Under the pieces are notes generated by a model, which saw nothing but the letters and a program-made list of their open reading frames with translations, ran no database searches and had not been told where the DNA came from. A stretch of 64,000 nucleotides of DNA, taken from Apostichopus japonicus (lineage: Eukaryota; Echinodermata; Holothuroidea; Aspidochirotida; Stichopodidae). A program made the translations under genes and the position numbers. Positions within the stretch are counted from its first letter, which is position 1; the number at the start of each line of letters is the position of its first letter. Below, in pieces: positions 23,104-36,300 of the stretch. The stretch is taken from positions 5,246,001 through 5,310,000 of the forward strand of contig NC_092582.1 in the NCBI RefSeq assembly GCF_037975245.1, written 5' to 3'.

Positions 23104-26100
23104 TCAGATTAAGGCCCCTTCTACGAAAAGAAAACATTAAAACAAAAATATATATTACACAAAAAAGGCAAATATTTTTGAACCAAATTGATCTGTTCTA
23201 ATTATTATGATTAACAAGAGCTTTGACAGCTTAGACTGTAAGCTAACAAGGTCATAGTTGATAGCTAATAAACTTTTTCTCCTACCTCTCCTCTTCCCCT
23301 GTTGCTTTCTTCTCTCCATCCCTTGTCTACTAATCCCCTTACATCCATCTCTTTGTGTTCACCATGCTCATTAACCTGTCTGTAATCTGTGCGTTTTTTT
23401 GTCCCTTCTGTTACTGTTACTTGTCATTTAGCCTTTGAAGAAGACCCTGCTAGGATCGAAACATCAGGCCTACTTACTTTAACACAGCTAAAAACTTGAC
23501 AGATCCTATTCATATAGTGCTGGTATGGTTGCCTACACATGACAATCTCACAGCAGTACTGTATTGGTTTGCGAAATTTGAAGGGATGAGTACTTCTTGT
23601 TCGTTTTAAAAAACTTGAAGCTCTGAGTACTCATATCGGTCTGGTACACATAGAGGCCAAAATACCAGCAACATTTGTTCTCTTGAGAGTATTCTCAATT
23701 TAAGTTAGGTCAAGAGCAGTATTTGTGTTCTATTTAACATTTTATCCTAAAGCAGACTTCTTCAGTCCAATATTTTATTGTAACTCATGAGGCCTGGTTA
23801 TAAATAGTAAATAGCTTGTACACATGCGTGACAAAATTGCACAAATGTGCTGGACAAAGTCAACTGGCATCGAACAGGCCTTCATAGTAAAAGTGTATTT
23901 CAGTGCTCTGTTACTATGGAAATGGTCAATGTTAGATTTACACATTTTATACATCCTTTAGCTGTTTCCTCTTATTTTTGGCATCAGGTTTAAATTTCAT
24001 GGCCATATTTCGTTTACATTTATAACTTTTTAATATCTGTATTTGAAATTGACAGAAATTATTAGCACAACCAAACTGGAATTGAAAAGAGAGACAAAAT
24101 GTTAACAAAGTGATTCATATCTACAGTACTACAACAAGTCTGGGTACCTAGGTAAACATGTATGAATGTTAGGGGATAGGGTTAGGGGTGGGGATGGAGG
24201 TAAGTGGTGGGATTGGGGAGGGGCTGACAATTTTTATCCTAGCAGGTTCTTCTTCATTGGTGCATACACTGGACAAAGCAGATGGCACAACATTTCTTGG
24301 TCCTTATGAATTTCCTTCTTGAAAACTATATTCTACCGACTAGATAAAAAAACACTAAACTCAACAGAGAGGAACCAGAGTGCTCACTGTAACTCACGCC
24401 TTAGCCCGGCACATTTCAAATCCAAATTGAGCGTTTAAGTACACCACTATTTAGAAATTAATTCTTCTTAGACAGCACAATGATTTCCGTCACATGACCG
24501 CGTCTAGCTTTGCATGTGACATAGCCATTGTCTATGCATTTGATCTGGTCAATGTTGTGTGGTTTGACGTAGGAGTGACTTTTACTTCACGTTAGCACAG
24601 CAACACACTACCTGATCACATATAGATGCAGACAGGCGGGAAGTGGAAGCCATGGCAACAACCTTTGAAACAGAAAGTCATCATTGCACGGAATACAAGT
24701 GTTTCAGTTTCAATAGTGTTCAACACTATTCTTCACTTTGTGTGATGTTATTTATGCTTTATGATACATATATAACTTCCATGTCAGTTTTATGGTTCAC
24801 TAACTTGAGATTCAGATTTTCAGGGGACTTATTTGGGAAAACAAAAGTGTCAAAGCAATATGTAAGCAAAATTTGCAAGTTTTACAAAAACAACATTTCA
24901 TGGTTCATGCAGATTCTTTGTGGAGATGGTTTTTCTAAAAATTAATAAAAAATGGCTCACAGTATTCAATGAGGCAACAAGGCCCATATGGAAATTATAA
25001 GTAGCTTAATTGCATTTACAGCACAGCATTTTCTACACAAACCAAAAACTAAACAAAAAATGCATTTTTCATTTGTTGTATTAATATCACAGCAAACATT
25101 TGAAATCTACCTCAAGGCCAGATTCTTTTAAAGTTAAAGGTTTACAGTCTTGTATCAAGGCCTTCTCACATAACTCTAAGGCATTGAAGACTTGCCCCAA
25201 ACTGCGTGCGGCCATCTGAAAAAGTTAACTTTCTGTTGCTTGCAAGTGACGTTTTGTTTGTGTCGCTACAAAATGCAGACAGTAATGAAACGTGATACCT
25301 TGTTATCTTTAGCTGGACCTGAGATGTCCATCACTGTATCGTTTGTATACTGTGCTGTGAGTATTGACCGTAGCTGTATGAACTGACTGTACACTAGTGT
25401 CTAATTACCGATGGTAGCAAGCTGTGTGTGTATTTTCTGGGATTGATGGTGGTCTTTAACACTTCTGTTACACCTCATTCAAAACTAGGTCAAATTACCG
25501 GCATTAAACGTTTCTTTTTGCGCAAGTCTTCACACCCTTTAACAACAGGTAATCCCTGGCCATTGATATGACTTGTCACTCCCTAAACACCCATTGTGCA
25601 CAATTCAGTCACTATTGTGCACAAGATTTAAGATATTATGCACCATCTGTGTGTCCCCCGGGGGACTTCTCGACCAAAAGGGTGCGGCCACAAACCAACA
25701 CACATAACTGGGTGATTCCATAACTTAGGGGGCCGGTGATTCTTTAGGGGGCCGGTGGTATTTTCTTATGTAATATACTTTCATGGGGCATTTGTCACGC
25801 TACTATGATCAACATGTTAGACTTTATGTTATTATTGCATTACCACTATCCATCTGCACTACATAAAACCTAAAGAAATAGATCAGGACAAATGTTGCAT
25901 CTTAAATTTGAAAAAAATTTGGCAAAAATTGATACTTTGTAGGCAAAAATCTGTGACTTTTAAATATGTTATGAATTATAGTATATTCTCTTCTTTTATA
26001 AATGGCATATTTGTAAATATTAATGATTGATAACAGACTAACTTTCACTATTAAACTAATACTTCTTAATGAATTAATGCTTATCCCGACAAGACCGGGC

Positions 26101-29100
26101 CATCAAAAGGAGGTTCCACGTTTAAACTTTGGTGTCCCACCAAATCATATACACAGGGAAGTTATTCTATTGAGTGAATCATCCACAGGAGTTGTCACTT
26201 TATTTCCAAGTTCCCTCTCACAAATGTCCCCATTTATACACCTCGGTGATGAGAGGCATTGGAGACAAAGTGCCTAGCCCAAGGACACAATCTAATGATC
26301 TGGCCTGGACTGGAATCCTTAGATCGCGAGTCCATTGCCTTCTACTGGACCACAACACCTTTTCATTCTGCTCGTTGAAACGATATGTTAAACAGTTTAT
26401 TCCATTATTGAGAACAGACAAAGTTGACACATCAACCTGTGAGCTTTGCTTTGTCTCTTATGAATATGCATAGATCAACTGTACACATGGTCAGGTGCCA
26501 TATCAGTCACTCCAAAGATGAAGTAAGTAAGCCCTTATGGCACCATCCACAACTTTGGTCTTAAAAAATGTTGGCTCAAAAAGGTTTGGTCCAATAGTCT
26601 AAACAAATATTTGGTTCCCAAGATGGGCCCGACAAATATTTTGGGCCCTAATGGGCCTAAAATAGTTGGGCCCACATGTACCAGCTATTAACCAACAATT
26701 GTATTCCAAGTTTGGACCAGGGAGTTGTTATGTAACAACTCCCTGTTTGGACACAATCCAATTTAAGTTTGTGGAGGTATTGCAATTTCAAACTTTTGGC
26801 CCCCCAAAAATGTGGGCCCAAATGGTCACAAAAATATTAGGCGCACAAATTCGGGCCCAAAGAATGTGTCCCAAACTTCATTTGAGGTGGAAATAAAAAT
26901 TGGGCACACCTGGCATAAAAATCGGTTTGGAAGTCTTTTAGGCTCAGATGGTTCCCAAAAACTTATGCCTACATGTCCCAGTTGTTCACTAACAACTATA
27001 TCAAGTTTGGCTACAATCCAACATACAGTTGCAGAGTTATTGCATTGTAAAGACTTTTATGTTTGATCCCATTACCTCATTAATATTCATAAGGTCAGCA
27101 CCAAAATCAATAGGGCACACTGCACTATAATACCCTACAACTTAAGTGTGACAAATATCCATCACTTCGTCCTTGAGCTATCGTAGACCCAAGCAAGTGT
27201 CACAGACGCACACGCACGCACACACACACACATGCCAAGCTGACTGCATGGGTTTGATTGCTTGCAGCAAGGAACCAACAAGTAATAAACAATGTGTAAA
27301 AGTAAGTTGGCCTGACATTTTGATCATAACAGGATCTTCTTCAAAGGCTAAAAAAAAAAAAAACCCTTTTTTAGCCTTTGAAGAAGATCCTGCTAGGATC
27401 GAAAAGTCAGGCCAACTTACTTTTACACATTCTCCTACACAGGCTCTCTAGTGGATAAGCAGTTTGCTAACAGTTTTAATTTATTTTGAAATAATAAACA
27501 AATTAGATTGGATACTGAACATTCTGAGCCATCATTTTTCCTTGAACAGCATTAATCACAAATATATTTGAAATTGCTGACTTCTACATCCTTTTCAGAA
27601 AAAACAACACTTGCAATAATTATTTACGAATGAACCAATGATCAAACAGATGTACAGACCCAATGAAGAAAAAGATGAAGGAATTAAGACTGAGTCTGCT
27701 TACTTTTATCTTGGAGGGCTGCGAGACGATTTCCGCCGTAATAGGGCGGACCAGGCATGGAGATTGCTTGTGTTCTGAGCTGAGTGGGCACAAACTGGTA
27801 TCTGTTAGACGTCATTAATCTCTGTGGTGGTACTTCCAGATCATAGTGACCGTGAAGTTTGGATAAATTTTTCTTGATGGAAGGTCTGCCAGAGGAAGAT
27901 TAAAAAGTTAAATAATGACATGTTTAAATGAAGTTTTTTTTACTGTTCACAGCTGCAAAAACAAGGATACCATGCTATCAGTTACTAAATGATTCATTTT
28001 GACCAAAAACAAAATCTGGAAAAGGAAAATGTTTCCCTTGGTTTTGGTTGTGAAACACAGGTCATGGGGCTAGGTAGAGAATTACTAGTATATTTCTGGT
28101 GAAAATCTAGGAGCAACAGGGTCCATTATTTCCCCAAACTTTATGATTCTCTGCTGTTTATTCACCAACAAGACAGTTTCAACAGTTGCAAAATTTGATT
28201 CAGAATTTTTTGTTTTTAATCCATGAAAGGCTTAAGGAAGATTTGATCCAATGAGCAACAAACAGTCTCTGTTAGCTGAAATGAAACTTCAACAGCAGGG
28301 GTGTAGGAGGTAACGACCCTACCCACCACCCACCCCCATCCCACCCCCTCTCCCATTCAACTGCAACCATCAAAAATTTATAGGTACTGTGGTTTGCACA
28401 ACCTTGTGATTAAACCTAACTATAGACTTAATTTATCGTCTAAATACGCCCCAGAATACACCATTTGATGTCTAAAATTTAATTTAATATTAATTTAATT
28501 TCCGTAGGGGGGAGGATCCGTCGACCCACCAACATGGTAGTCAGCTTCAACTACAAGGGCCAACGCCCCCCTCCTTTATAAAAAAATCCTGGCCTCTGAC
28601 AAATTCAGCTTATAAAACTGCATAATTTCAATCAAATTAACTCTAATGGGATCTAATGAAGTTAATGATTGTCTTTATTTTTGGTGGGCTTCTTGTACAA
28701 GCTACGGCTTCCAAGCCCTTCCACCATTTATTCTCCATAATTTCCATTATTTTTCTTTTATATGATTTATTACATATTATTTTCTTTGCATGGTATTGTC
28801 ATCACCGTCTTATTATTATATAAACATTGTGAGGAAATGGAAAAAATAAATGAAATGAAACGTGACAAACCTTCAGATGCAATGACAAGATATTGCTTGA
28901 ATCAATTGAGCAATATAATGACTAATCCACAAGTAAAGTTAACAACGAAGAAAGAGAAAGGAAAATCTTTGAAAAGTAGACAAATTAAGGTCTTGACAAA
29001 AGTAAATTTACCTGTGACTGCTGAGAAAAGTATTAGTTCTCTGGTAGAACGAGTTTGGATTGGCTAAGGCACTCCTCGAGGGAATGGCCGGCTCTGCTAA

Positions 29101-30386
29101 CGGATTCCGACTGCAATTTACGAAAAAACCATGAAAAAATCAACCCCCGTATATTTAACTTACTTGTCGATCTTACCAGAGCTTCTAAAGTCTTAGCAGT
29201 AGAAGTAGTAGAAGTAGTTGGCCTCTGTCAGATTTATTGAAATTGAAAACTATTTATTTCCACTTCACCATAACATAAACAAAGTGAACATATAACATTT
29301 GAATATACAATACAAATACTTTCCATAGGAATTAAACAATTGATATATACAAATGATGTGAAGTGGGGGAAGCCTGGCAGAAGCAGAGCTTATCAAGGCC
29401 AGGCCATCAACAAAAAACCACACACAACACCCCACCCCCCCCCACCAAAATACACCTAAATATAGGAAAAGAAACTAGAAACTTTACACATGTTTTATTA
29501 ATAAAGACCGTTTTAGTTGTTTTTTAAACGTAAAAGTGATTTTGAACTATTGACATGGGTACCTAGTCGTCAGAATGGAAATTCTGTCATCTCGCATGAT
29601 CGAACCACCGTTAAAAATGAGCTCTGTATAATGTTTATATGCCATACAGCTTCTGTTTACAAGGTATCATGTCTAAGTACGTCTTGTACTGACATAATGT
29701 TGCAACAGGTGAACGATCAGTCATGACCCAATTCAACTCGACTGTCTTTACATTGAAAATTGGGGACAGTCCGGCAGATTACGACTGAACAATATTTTGT
29801 CCGTTGAAAGTCGCATCTGCTTCATTACAAAAAGAAAAAAATTAAACCGGTAGCGATTTTCCCGACTGGCGGTCTGCTGCTAAACGACTAAAACCATCCA
29901 GCCGAAAAACAAATGTAACCGATCATAATTCTATTGGTGAATGTAAGTTGTAACATTCATGCTTTGATTTGGATGTCACATCTGTGTACCATATGCTAGA
30001 TCATACCTTGAAATATTATTATAGAATATTTTTTCGATATTAAAAATGAAACCATTAACAAGAATATGAAATAACACATATTAAGTGAGCAGTCATGAAC
30101 AAATGATAAGCCAGATCCTTTTCATCAGGAAGAAGATACCCCCCAACTGTATGGCTGTATGTGTTTTATAAATGGACTCAGTCATTTTTTATACATACCA
30201 TAAGGGATTAAATTATATGTACTAGTATAGCGTCCCTTTGATAGTAAGTTGAATGTTCGATATTATCCATTGTTTGGGATGCATGTTACTTACTTGGCAT
30301 GGGCCGATTTCCTCTTTGCAGAGGAATTCTTGGAAGGGGGCAAATTTTCATCGCTATCGAGATCAACATCTGATATATTGCCATCT
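23104..30386 (-). CDS. ARM-FN3 protein, exons 19-22: C-terminus
   Basis: Exon 19 is acidic (GNISDVDLDSDENLPPSKN). Exons 20 and 21 encode NPLAEPAIPSRSALANPN and a Tyr/Pro/Gln stretch (KLHGHYDLEVPPQRLMTSN, then PGPPYYGGNRLAALQDK). Exon 21 ends AAA A|GTAAGC (phase 1). Joined to the acceptor TTTTCGTAG at 23121 it gives KGALI and a stop; if not spliced, exon 21 reads on to a stop within 7 codons. A longer open frame in the last exon is out of phase. Confidence 0.65.
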
Positions 30387-33300
30387 CTGCAAAACCAAAA
30401 CAATAATTGAATATGACAGAAACTGCAGGAGAGGAAGGAAATTATTAATGTTTAATATGTCGAGGGATGGGGAAAACTAAGCTATCTGCCAAAATTTGAA
30501 TAATTTATTGTTCCTTTCCGGTCTCGAGACAGCTGATCTTAATCTAATCAATGTAAAATGTTAAACGGCATCTGCTAATTCGTGACCGGACATTTTCAGT
30601 TCTGTACCAATGCTACGAAACAAATCACTGGAGTATTAAAGGCTGTCATCAGCACTGTATACTACATTGTGGTTAATCTTCTTAACTTAACGATTTAAGG
30701 ATGTCATGACCTCCAAAGGGAAGTCTTCTTTTTGATTTCAACAATCTACCCTAAGTCAGAATTGATTCAGTAATAAACCTCACCTGCACCACGACGTAAA
30801 GTCGTCATAGAGTCCGGACTCTGTTTCTTTTCCCTCGTCTTCGACTCTCCATCTTGGTGAAGAGCTGTCTTGTGTCAGTCCTTTCCTAGCTGGTGATAAA
30901 ATTCTGCTGGGTCTGTTTCTCCCGGGGGATCTTCTGTCCGAATGATTCTTTCTTGATTCTTCATAAACCATGACGCCTTGCGAATAGATTCGGAAGTTTT
31001 CATCTTCGTCAGTGGGCGACACTTTACGTTGGTGGGTGAGAGAAATCTCCCCCACCATGGGTTCTTTAGAGATTGCCTGAGGTAGGGAAGGTGAGAACTT
31101 TCCAGGCGCATTGTTCTTCTTCATCTGTTTCCCATTATTTGCACGGCTCCTCTGAGAGGAGTTTCCCCGTCTCTCCTGTAACGAATCCATCGTTTTAGTC
31201 TCCACCGCAGCGAGAAAACTACCGATGCTTCGCCGACTGAATTCCGATGTCAGCTGTGGATTTCTTCGAGCTGGAAACGACTTCCTGTGTGCATCCCTCC
31301 CGCCTACCGCGCAGGCGTTGGGATCGTATGGAAACTTGTCGACGATATGACCGTTGCTGTTGGATTCTCTGAGAGTTGCTTTCCTTACGTGATCCCCGTA
31401 GCCAGTGATAAATTGTTCCGATGTATCTTCTCTCACCTGAGGAAGAATTATTCCCTCTCTTGTCCTCTGTTTGTTATTATTGAATGATCGCAAATTATGA
31501 TTCTTACTATTATTATTATCATCCACAGAATTGGCTCCTCGTGGGCTATTAGAGAGGTGGTTCTTCATCACCTCTATTGTTCGGTTGTTGGACTTACTCA
31601 AGCCATTTCTAAGCACCTGATCCCTCTGGTAGCAGGATTGGTCATAAACAACACCTGGTAGAACAGAACCGATTGGCAGCTTGATGTGTCTTTCCTTTGT
31701 ATAAAGATAATAAAAAAATAAAAAAATAGATTGTCCAATATTATTACAGTCTATCAAAATCTTACGTTATATGAAGGATTACGGTTGATAGAAATTAAGA
31801 AATTAATTTCTACAAAATCATCAAAAAAACAATATCATCAGGAAAATTGTTAACATTATTACTCAAGGAATTGTAATTAAGCTATCTTGTGTTTAGAAAT
31901 GGAATTTTGGACGAGGTAATATGGGTTTTTAGTAAGAAAGTGTCTCAAAATACAATAATGTAAAAGTTGTGAGGAGACAGGATGGGTAAATGAACATCTA
32001 ATTCTGGTTTACGCTTAAACTAAAAGGATAAGATTGAGTGATTCTCATCGAGATGAAAAGGGTCAAAGGTCATCAACTAGGATATAGCCAGAAAGGAGAA
32101 TTATTTTTACCTGGATGGAAGATTTCCTCCTATTTGAGTGGCCAGATTTCTTTGAACTACTTGCTAAAAGATTAAAATAGAAAGACGAAATATATCTAAA
32201 TTAACATTTCAGGAAAGGTCTTGTTTTGTTTTCTCTTTTTTTCTCAAAAGGGTTACAAACCTTTCTCCACACACATCGAATAAACAACAAGCAGTAAACT
32301 AATCAATTCCTTGATCACTTCGTCATCTTATTTAATTGCAAGGTGTGGGTTAAAGACCTATGAGTTTTAAAAGACAAAAAAAAAAAAAAAGGTGGCCAAA
32401 ATGGCAAAGTTTTGCGAAGAAATATTTGGTTGCCCCGAACATTATGTTCTCATTTATTGCACCGTGTCAAAAGTAGGCCGCTTTAAAAAACAGCTTCAGT
32501 AAATTGCAGCCTCTCTGTATATAACATGTAATCTTCTGTGGTCTACAGTATCACAGAAATATAGACAGTGCTGGTCTGCAGAGGTATATATCTCTACTGT
32601 TTGGTTTTATTCAGCCTTGCTGCAGCCGATCTTGCAACTACTGCTGAAACTCAGCAGCATATTATTTGTTTTGATATGTTGCCTGCCTGAGCTTCTATTT
32701 CGACTTCCTAGCCATTCTACTCTATTCCGGATACCTGATCTTCACAAGCGTGACACGCACTGCATTCAACCAATAAACAAAAGAGGAACATAAGAACGGA
32801 TGTAATGGGATGATTTTCTGCTAAGGTGTTTGCTTAATATTTGGTGAATAACATTTAAAACAATCATTGAAACTAAACAAAGGAAGTCAATTCTGACTCC
32901 CGGGTCAGTCCCAGGTGTGAGCAATGTTTCACCCTTCCGATGAAAGTGAGGACAATCGATTAGTCTCGACTGACTATTATATTATGGTAAACAACAAAAC
33001 AGACTCAATACCTGCTGAGTATATTTTCACACAGGTAACAATTTGATGATATTTGAAACAAACTTCACTTCAGCTGGATAGATGGTACTCATACAGGGTC
33101 TTTTTTTTCTCTTTTGAGAATTACAGTGTTTGTAAGGTTTTCAGACTTCCTCTGTTGACCTACACACAGAGTTATAGGATTCTTGTCCTCACTACCAAGT
33201 ATGGAGTTTATCCACACTTTGGTTTTGGAGTTTCAGATTGGGTTTGAATGCTGTAACTACTAACACTAACAAGCAAATTTCTGCTACTGAATGCTGTAAC

Positions 33301-36300
33301 TATTAACACTAACAAGCAAATTTAATGCTGTAACTATTAACACTAACAAGCAAATCAGTGGCGGACCTAGGGGTATTGGTCAGGGGGGCGAGAATGGTCT
33401 GTAGGTGCGCTTTCGACATTATCTAAGCGGAGCGCCACCACAGGTTGGCGCGGAGCGTGCAGAAAAATTTTTTGAGTAAAGATACTCCCTAGATCGCCGG
33501 AAATGACCCTTTCCGGGCCTTGCTTATTTGCAGATAAACAAAGAATAAATAGTTGTCATTGCCAACAAAATGTGACAAATGTCAATAGGCAGATGAGAGC
33601 GCAATAAAAAAGTCAATAATCGCAAATAAGTAAAAAGTGGTAAAAAGCTGAAAAGGGCGCCAGCAGTCCATTTGAGTCCGTCAGGGGGGCATCCCCCCCC
33701 CCCTGACTGTATGGACGCTCAGCCACTGAAGAAAATTTCTGCTGCTGAATGTTGTAACTATCAACACTAACAAGCAAAATTTCTGCTACAAGTTCCTCAA
33801 AAATATAATTCTTTAAATAACAAGGCTTTTAGTTATTTCTTTGGTTTGTTTCGTATTTTTTTTGTTTTTTTATTCTTTACTTATTTTAAATTACTTCCCA
33901 TTTTGTTACCTTGGCAACTGTACAAAGGTATCTTTTCTATGCCAACATATTTCCCAACCATTGCTAATTATTCTAATTAAAACTTTTGACCTGATTAATT
34001 CAAAGTCACAAATACATCATATCCTTCTTATTTGTTTGTTGCTTTTCTGGAACAGGATGTTTCAACCCAGGAAACGGTCTACACGTTGATTATCATTGTC
34101 TGATGTCATTGTGATAATAAAAAAATACCCAACTGTATTATTGTTTTTTATTTAATGTCAGAGATCTTTAGCGCTAAAAATTGCTTAATAAAAAAAAATT
34201 GCTAAAAATTTGCTAAAGAAAAAAAAAAAAGTTCTTGTAAAAAGTTTCTTCAGGTTTCTCTAGTTTTCAATGTTTCTGTGATTGCAAATACTGACTGTGC
34301 TTGTGGCTAATAAATGTCAAACCTTGCATGTAATTGTTAATTATTTTGTTAGCATTTATACATCCATTACACGTTGCGAAATTAACGAAACCCTGCAAAA
34401 CAAGCCAAAAACCATTTTGCCAAATACTAATCATTGTATGAAATTAGCTACTAAAAAAATGTGACCATATTACTGTACCTGAATGAGGTCGAGATCGACT
34501 GTCTAGGCTGTGAGATGAACCACTGAGTGCTCTGGGGGGCTTCTGTTAGGATTCCAAATTAAGAGATGAAAAGTTATGGTACTTTTCATACACACAAATT
34601 AAAATCATAATTAAAACAATGTTTTAAGCAGCCCCTAATGGCAAAGTTTCAATTTCAGTAAGTTTTATTTTTCTCTAAATAATTTGAATCTTTTAATTAA
34701 AGAAGAGATTTGATAGGTCAGTAAGCAGTTGTTGTTAACTATGAAATGGCCAGACATAAAATTGAGAAGGCACAGTCCAGAAGTTACATCTCATAAGGCA
34801 CAGTAAGGCACAGTATGGTCATGAAGACACAGTTAAGGACTTAGGTGCAGTCTAGTTGGTATAGTACCAAAGGTGCCCTCCAGAAGGCACTACCCACAAG
34901 GTGAAGTAGAAGAGGCACAGTCCAGTTGATGAACCATAGAAGGCACCGTTCAGAAGGTGCCCTCCAGATGGCACTACCCTAAAGAGGCATCCTCAAGTAC
35001 AGTATCTATTTTGAAGGGAAAGGGGGGGAGGAAGGGTACAGTAGTCATAACTGATGATGGGTCACAATTATTTTTTTACAGGTAACCTTTTTGGATTGGG
35101 ATTAAATGGAGGTGTGAGGGGGGAGGGGGTAGGATATGTTGGTGATCGACTGACACTGTCTCTAGGCATGTAAACTGGATGTAAAAAGCTTGATTTTGCT
35201 CATGGTTTGATGGATGATCGTGTTATGTGATTTTAATGGAATCTCACAAATAAAACTTACTATCGTTTCACGGACTAGCAGGGAAATATAGCTCGTCATT
35301 TGAAATGCCACGCAATAATTCTAAAAATATAATGCAATAATCCTTAAAAGATATAAACCAAAGGAAGATGATGTATTAATTGCTATAATTAAGGGAAAAA
35401 CGATACCTTCATTGATAAGGAAAAAAAAATGTTTGTTTTTCCTTGTTTTGATGCCAGCTGTACAAACAAATGGAGATGAAGTGGATGACTACACCAGGAA
35501 CTGTATAGGTGTTAGGCAACATGTGATACGTGCTGTAATAGTTATTATTGGGTCAGTACAGATAAAACCACATGTGATCTGCCATATATTGAATATTCAA
35601 TAGGATCAGTGCAGGAAGGCCTTACATAGTAAACATAATTAAGATTAATAGTGTAATTAACGACAGTGCAGAGGAACAGCATCTGTTGTTTCAGTTGATT
35701 ATTGCAACAGTATTAGTAGAGTACTTATGGAAACTATGGACGATCTCTTTGTATCTTAAACATTGGAATAAATGAACGTAGAGAAACTATATATGATCTC
35801 TTTGTATCTTAGACAGTGGAATAAAAGTACTGAGAGAAACTATATATGATCTCTTTGTATCTTATTCATTTGAATAACGGTACTTAGAGAAACTATATAT
35901 GATCTCTTTGTATCTTTTTCATTGGAATAACGGTACTTAGAGAAACTATATATGATCTCTATATATCTTACACAGTGGAATAACAGTACTTACTAGAGAA
36001 ACTGTATATGATCTCTTTGTCTCTTGCACATTGGAATAAAACTACTTAGAGAAACTATATATGATCTCTTTGTATCTTGCAGTGGAATAAAAGTACTTTG
36101 AGCAACTATATATGATCTCTTTGTATCTTATACATTGGAATAAAAGTACTTTGAGCAACTATATATGATCTCTTTGTATCTTACAGTGGAATAAAAGTAC
36201 TTTGAGCAACTATATATGATCTCTTTGTATCTTATACATTGGAATAAAAGTACTTTGAGCAACTATATATGATCTCTTTGTATCTTATTCATTTGAATAA

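Noticed and set aside
24643-24945. 100-codon plus-strand frame
   Set aside because: AT-rich, no domain or splice context, antisense in an ARM-FN3 intron.
28762-29067. 101-codon plus-strand frame, Lys-rich
   Set aside because: It overlaps ARM-FN3 exon 20 on the other strand and has composition expected of AT-rich intron.
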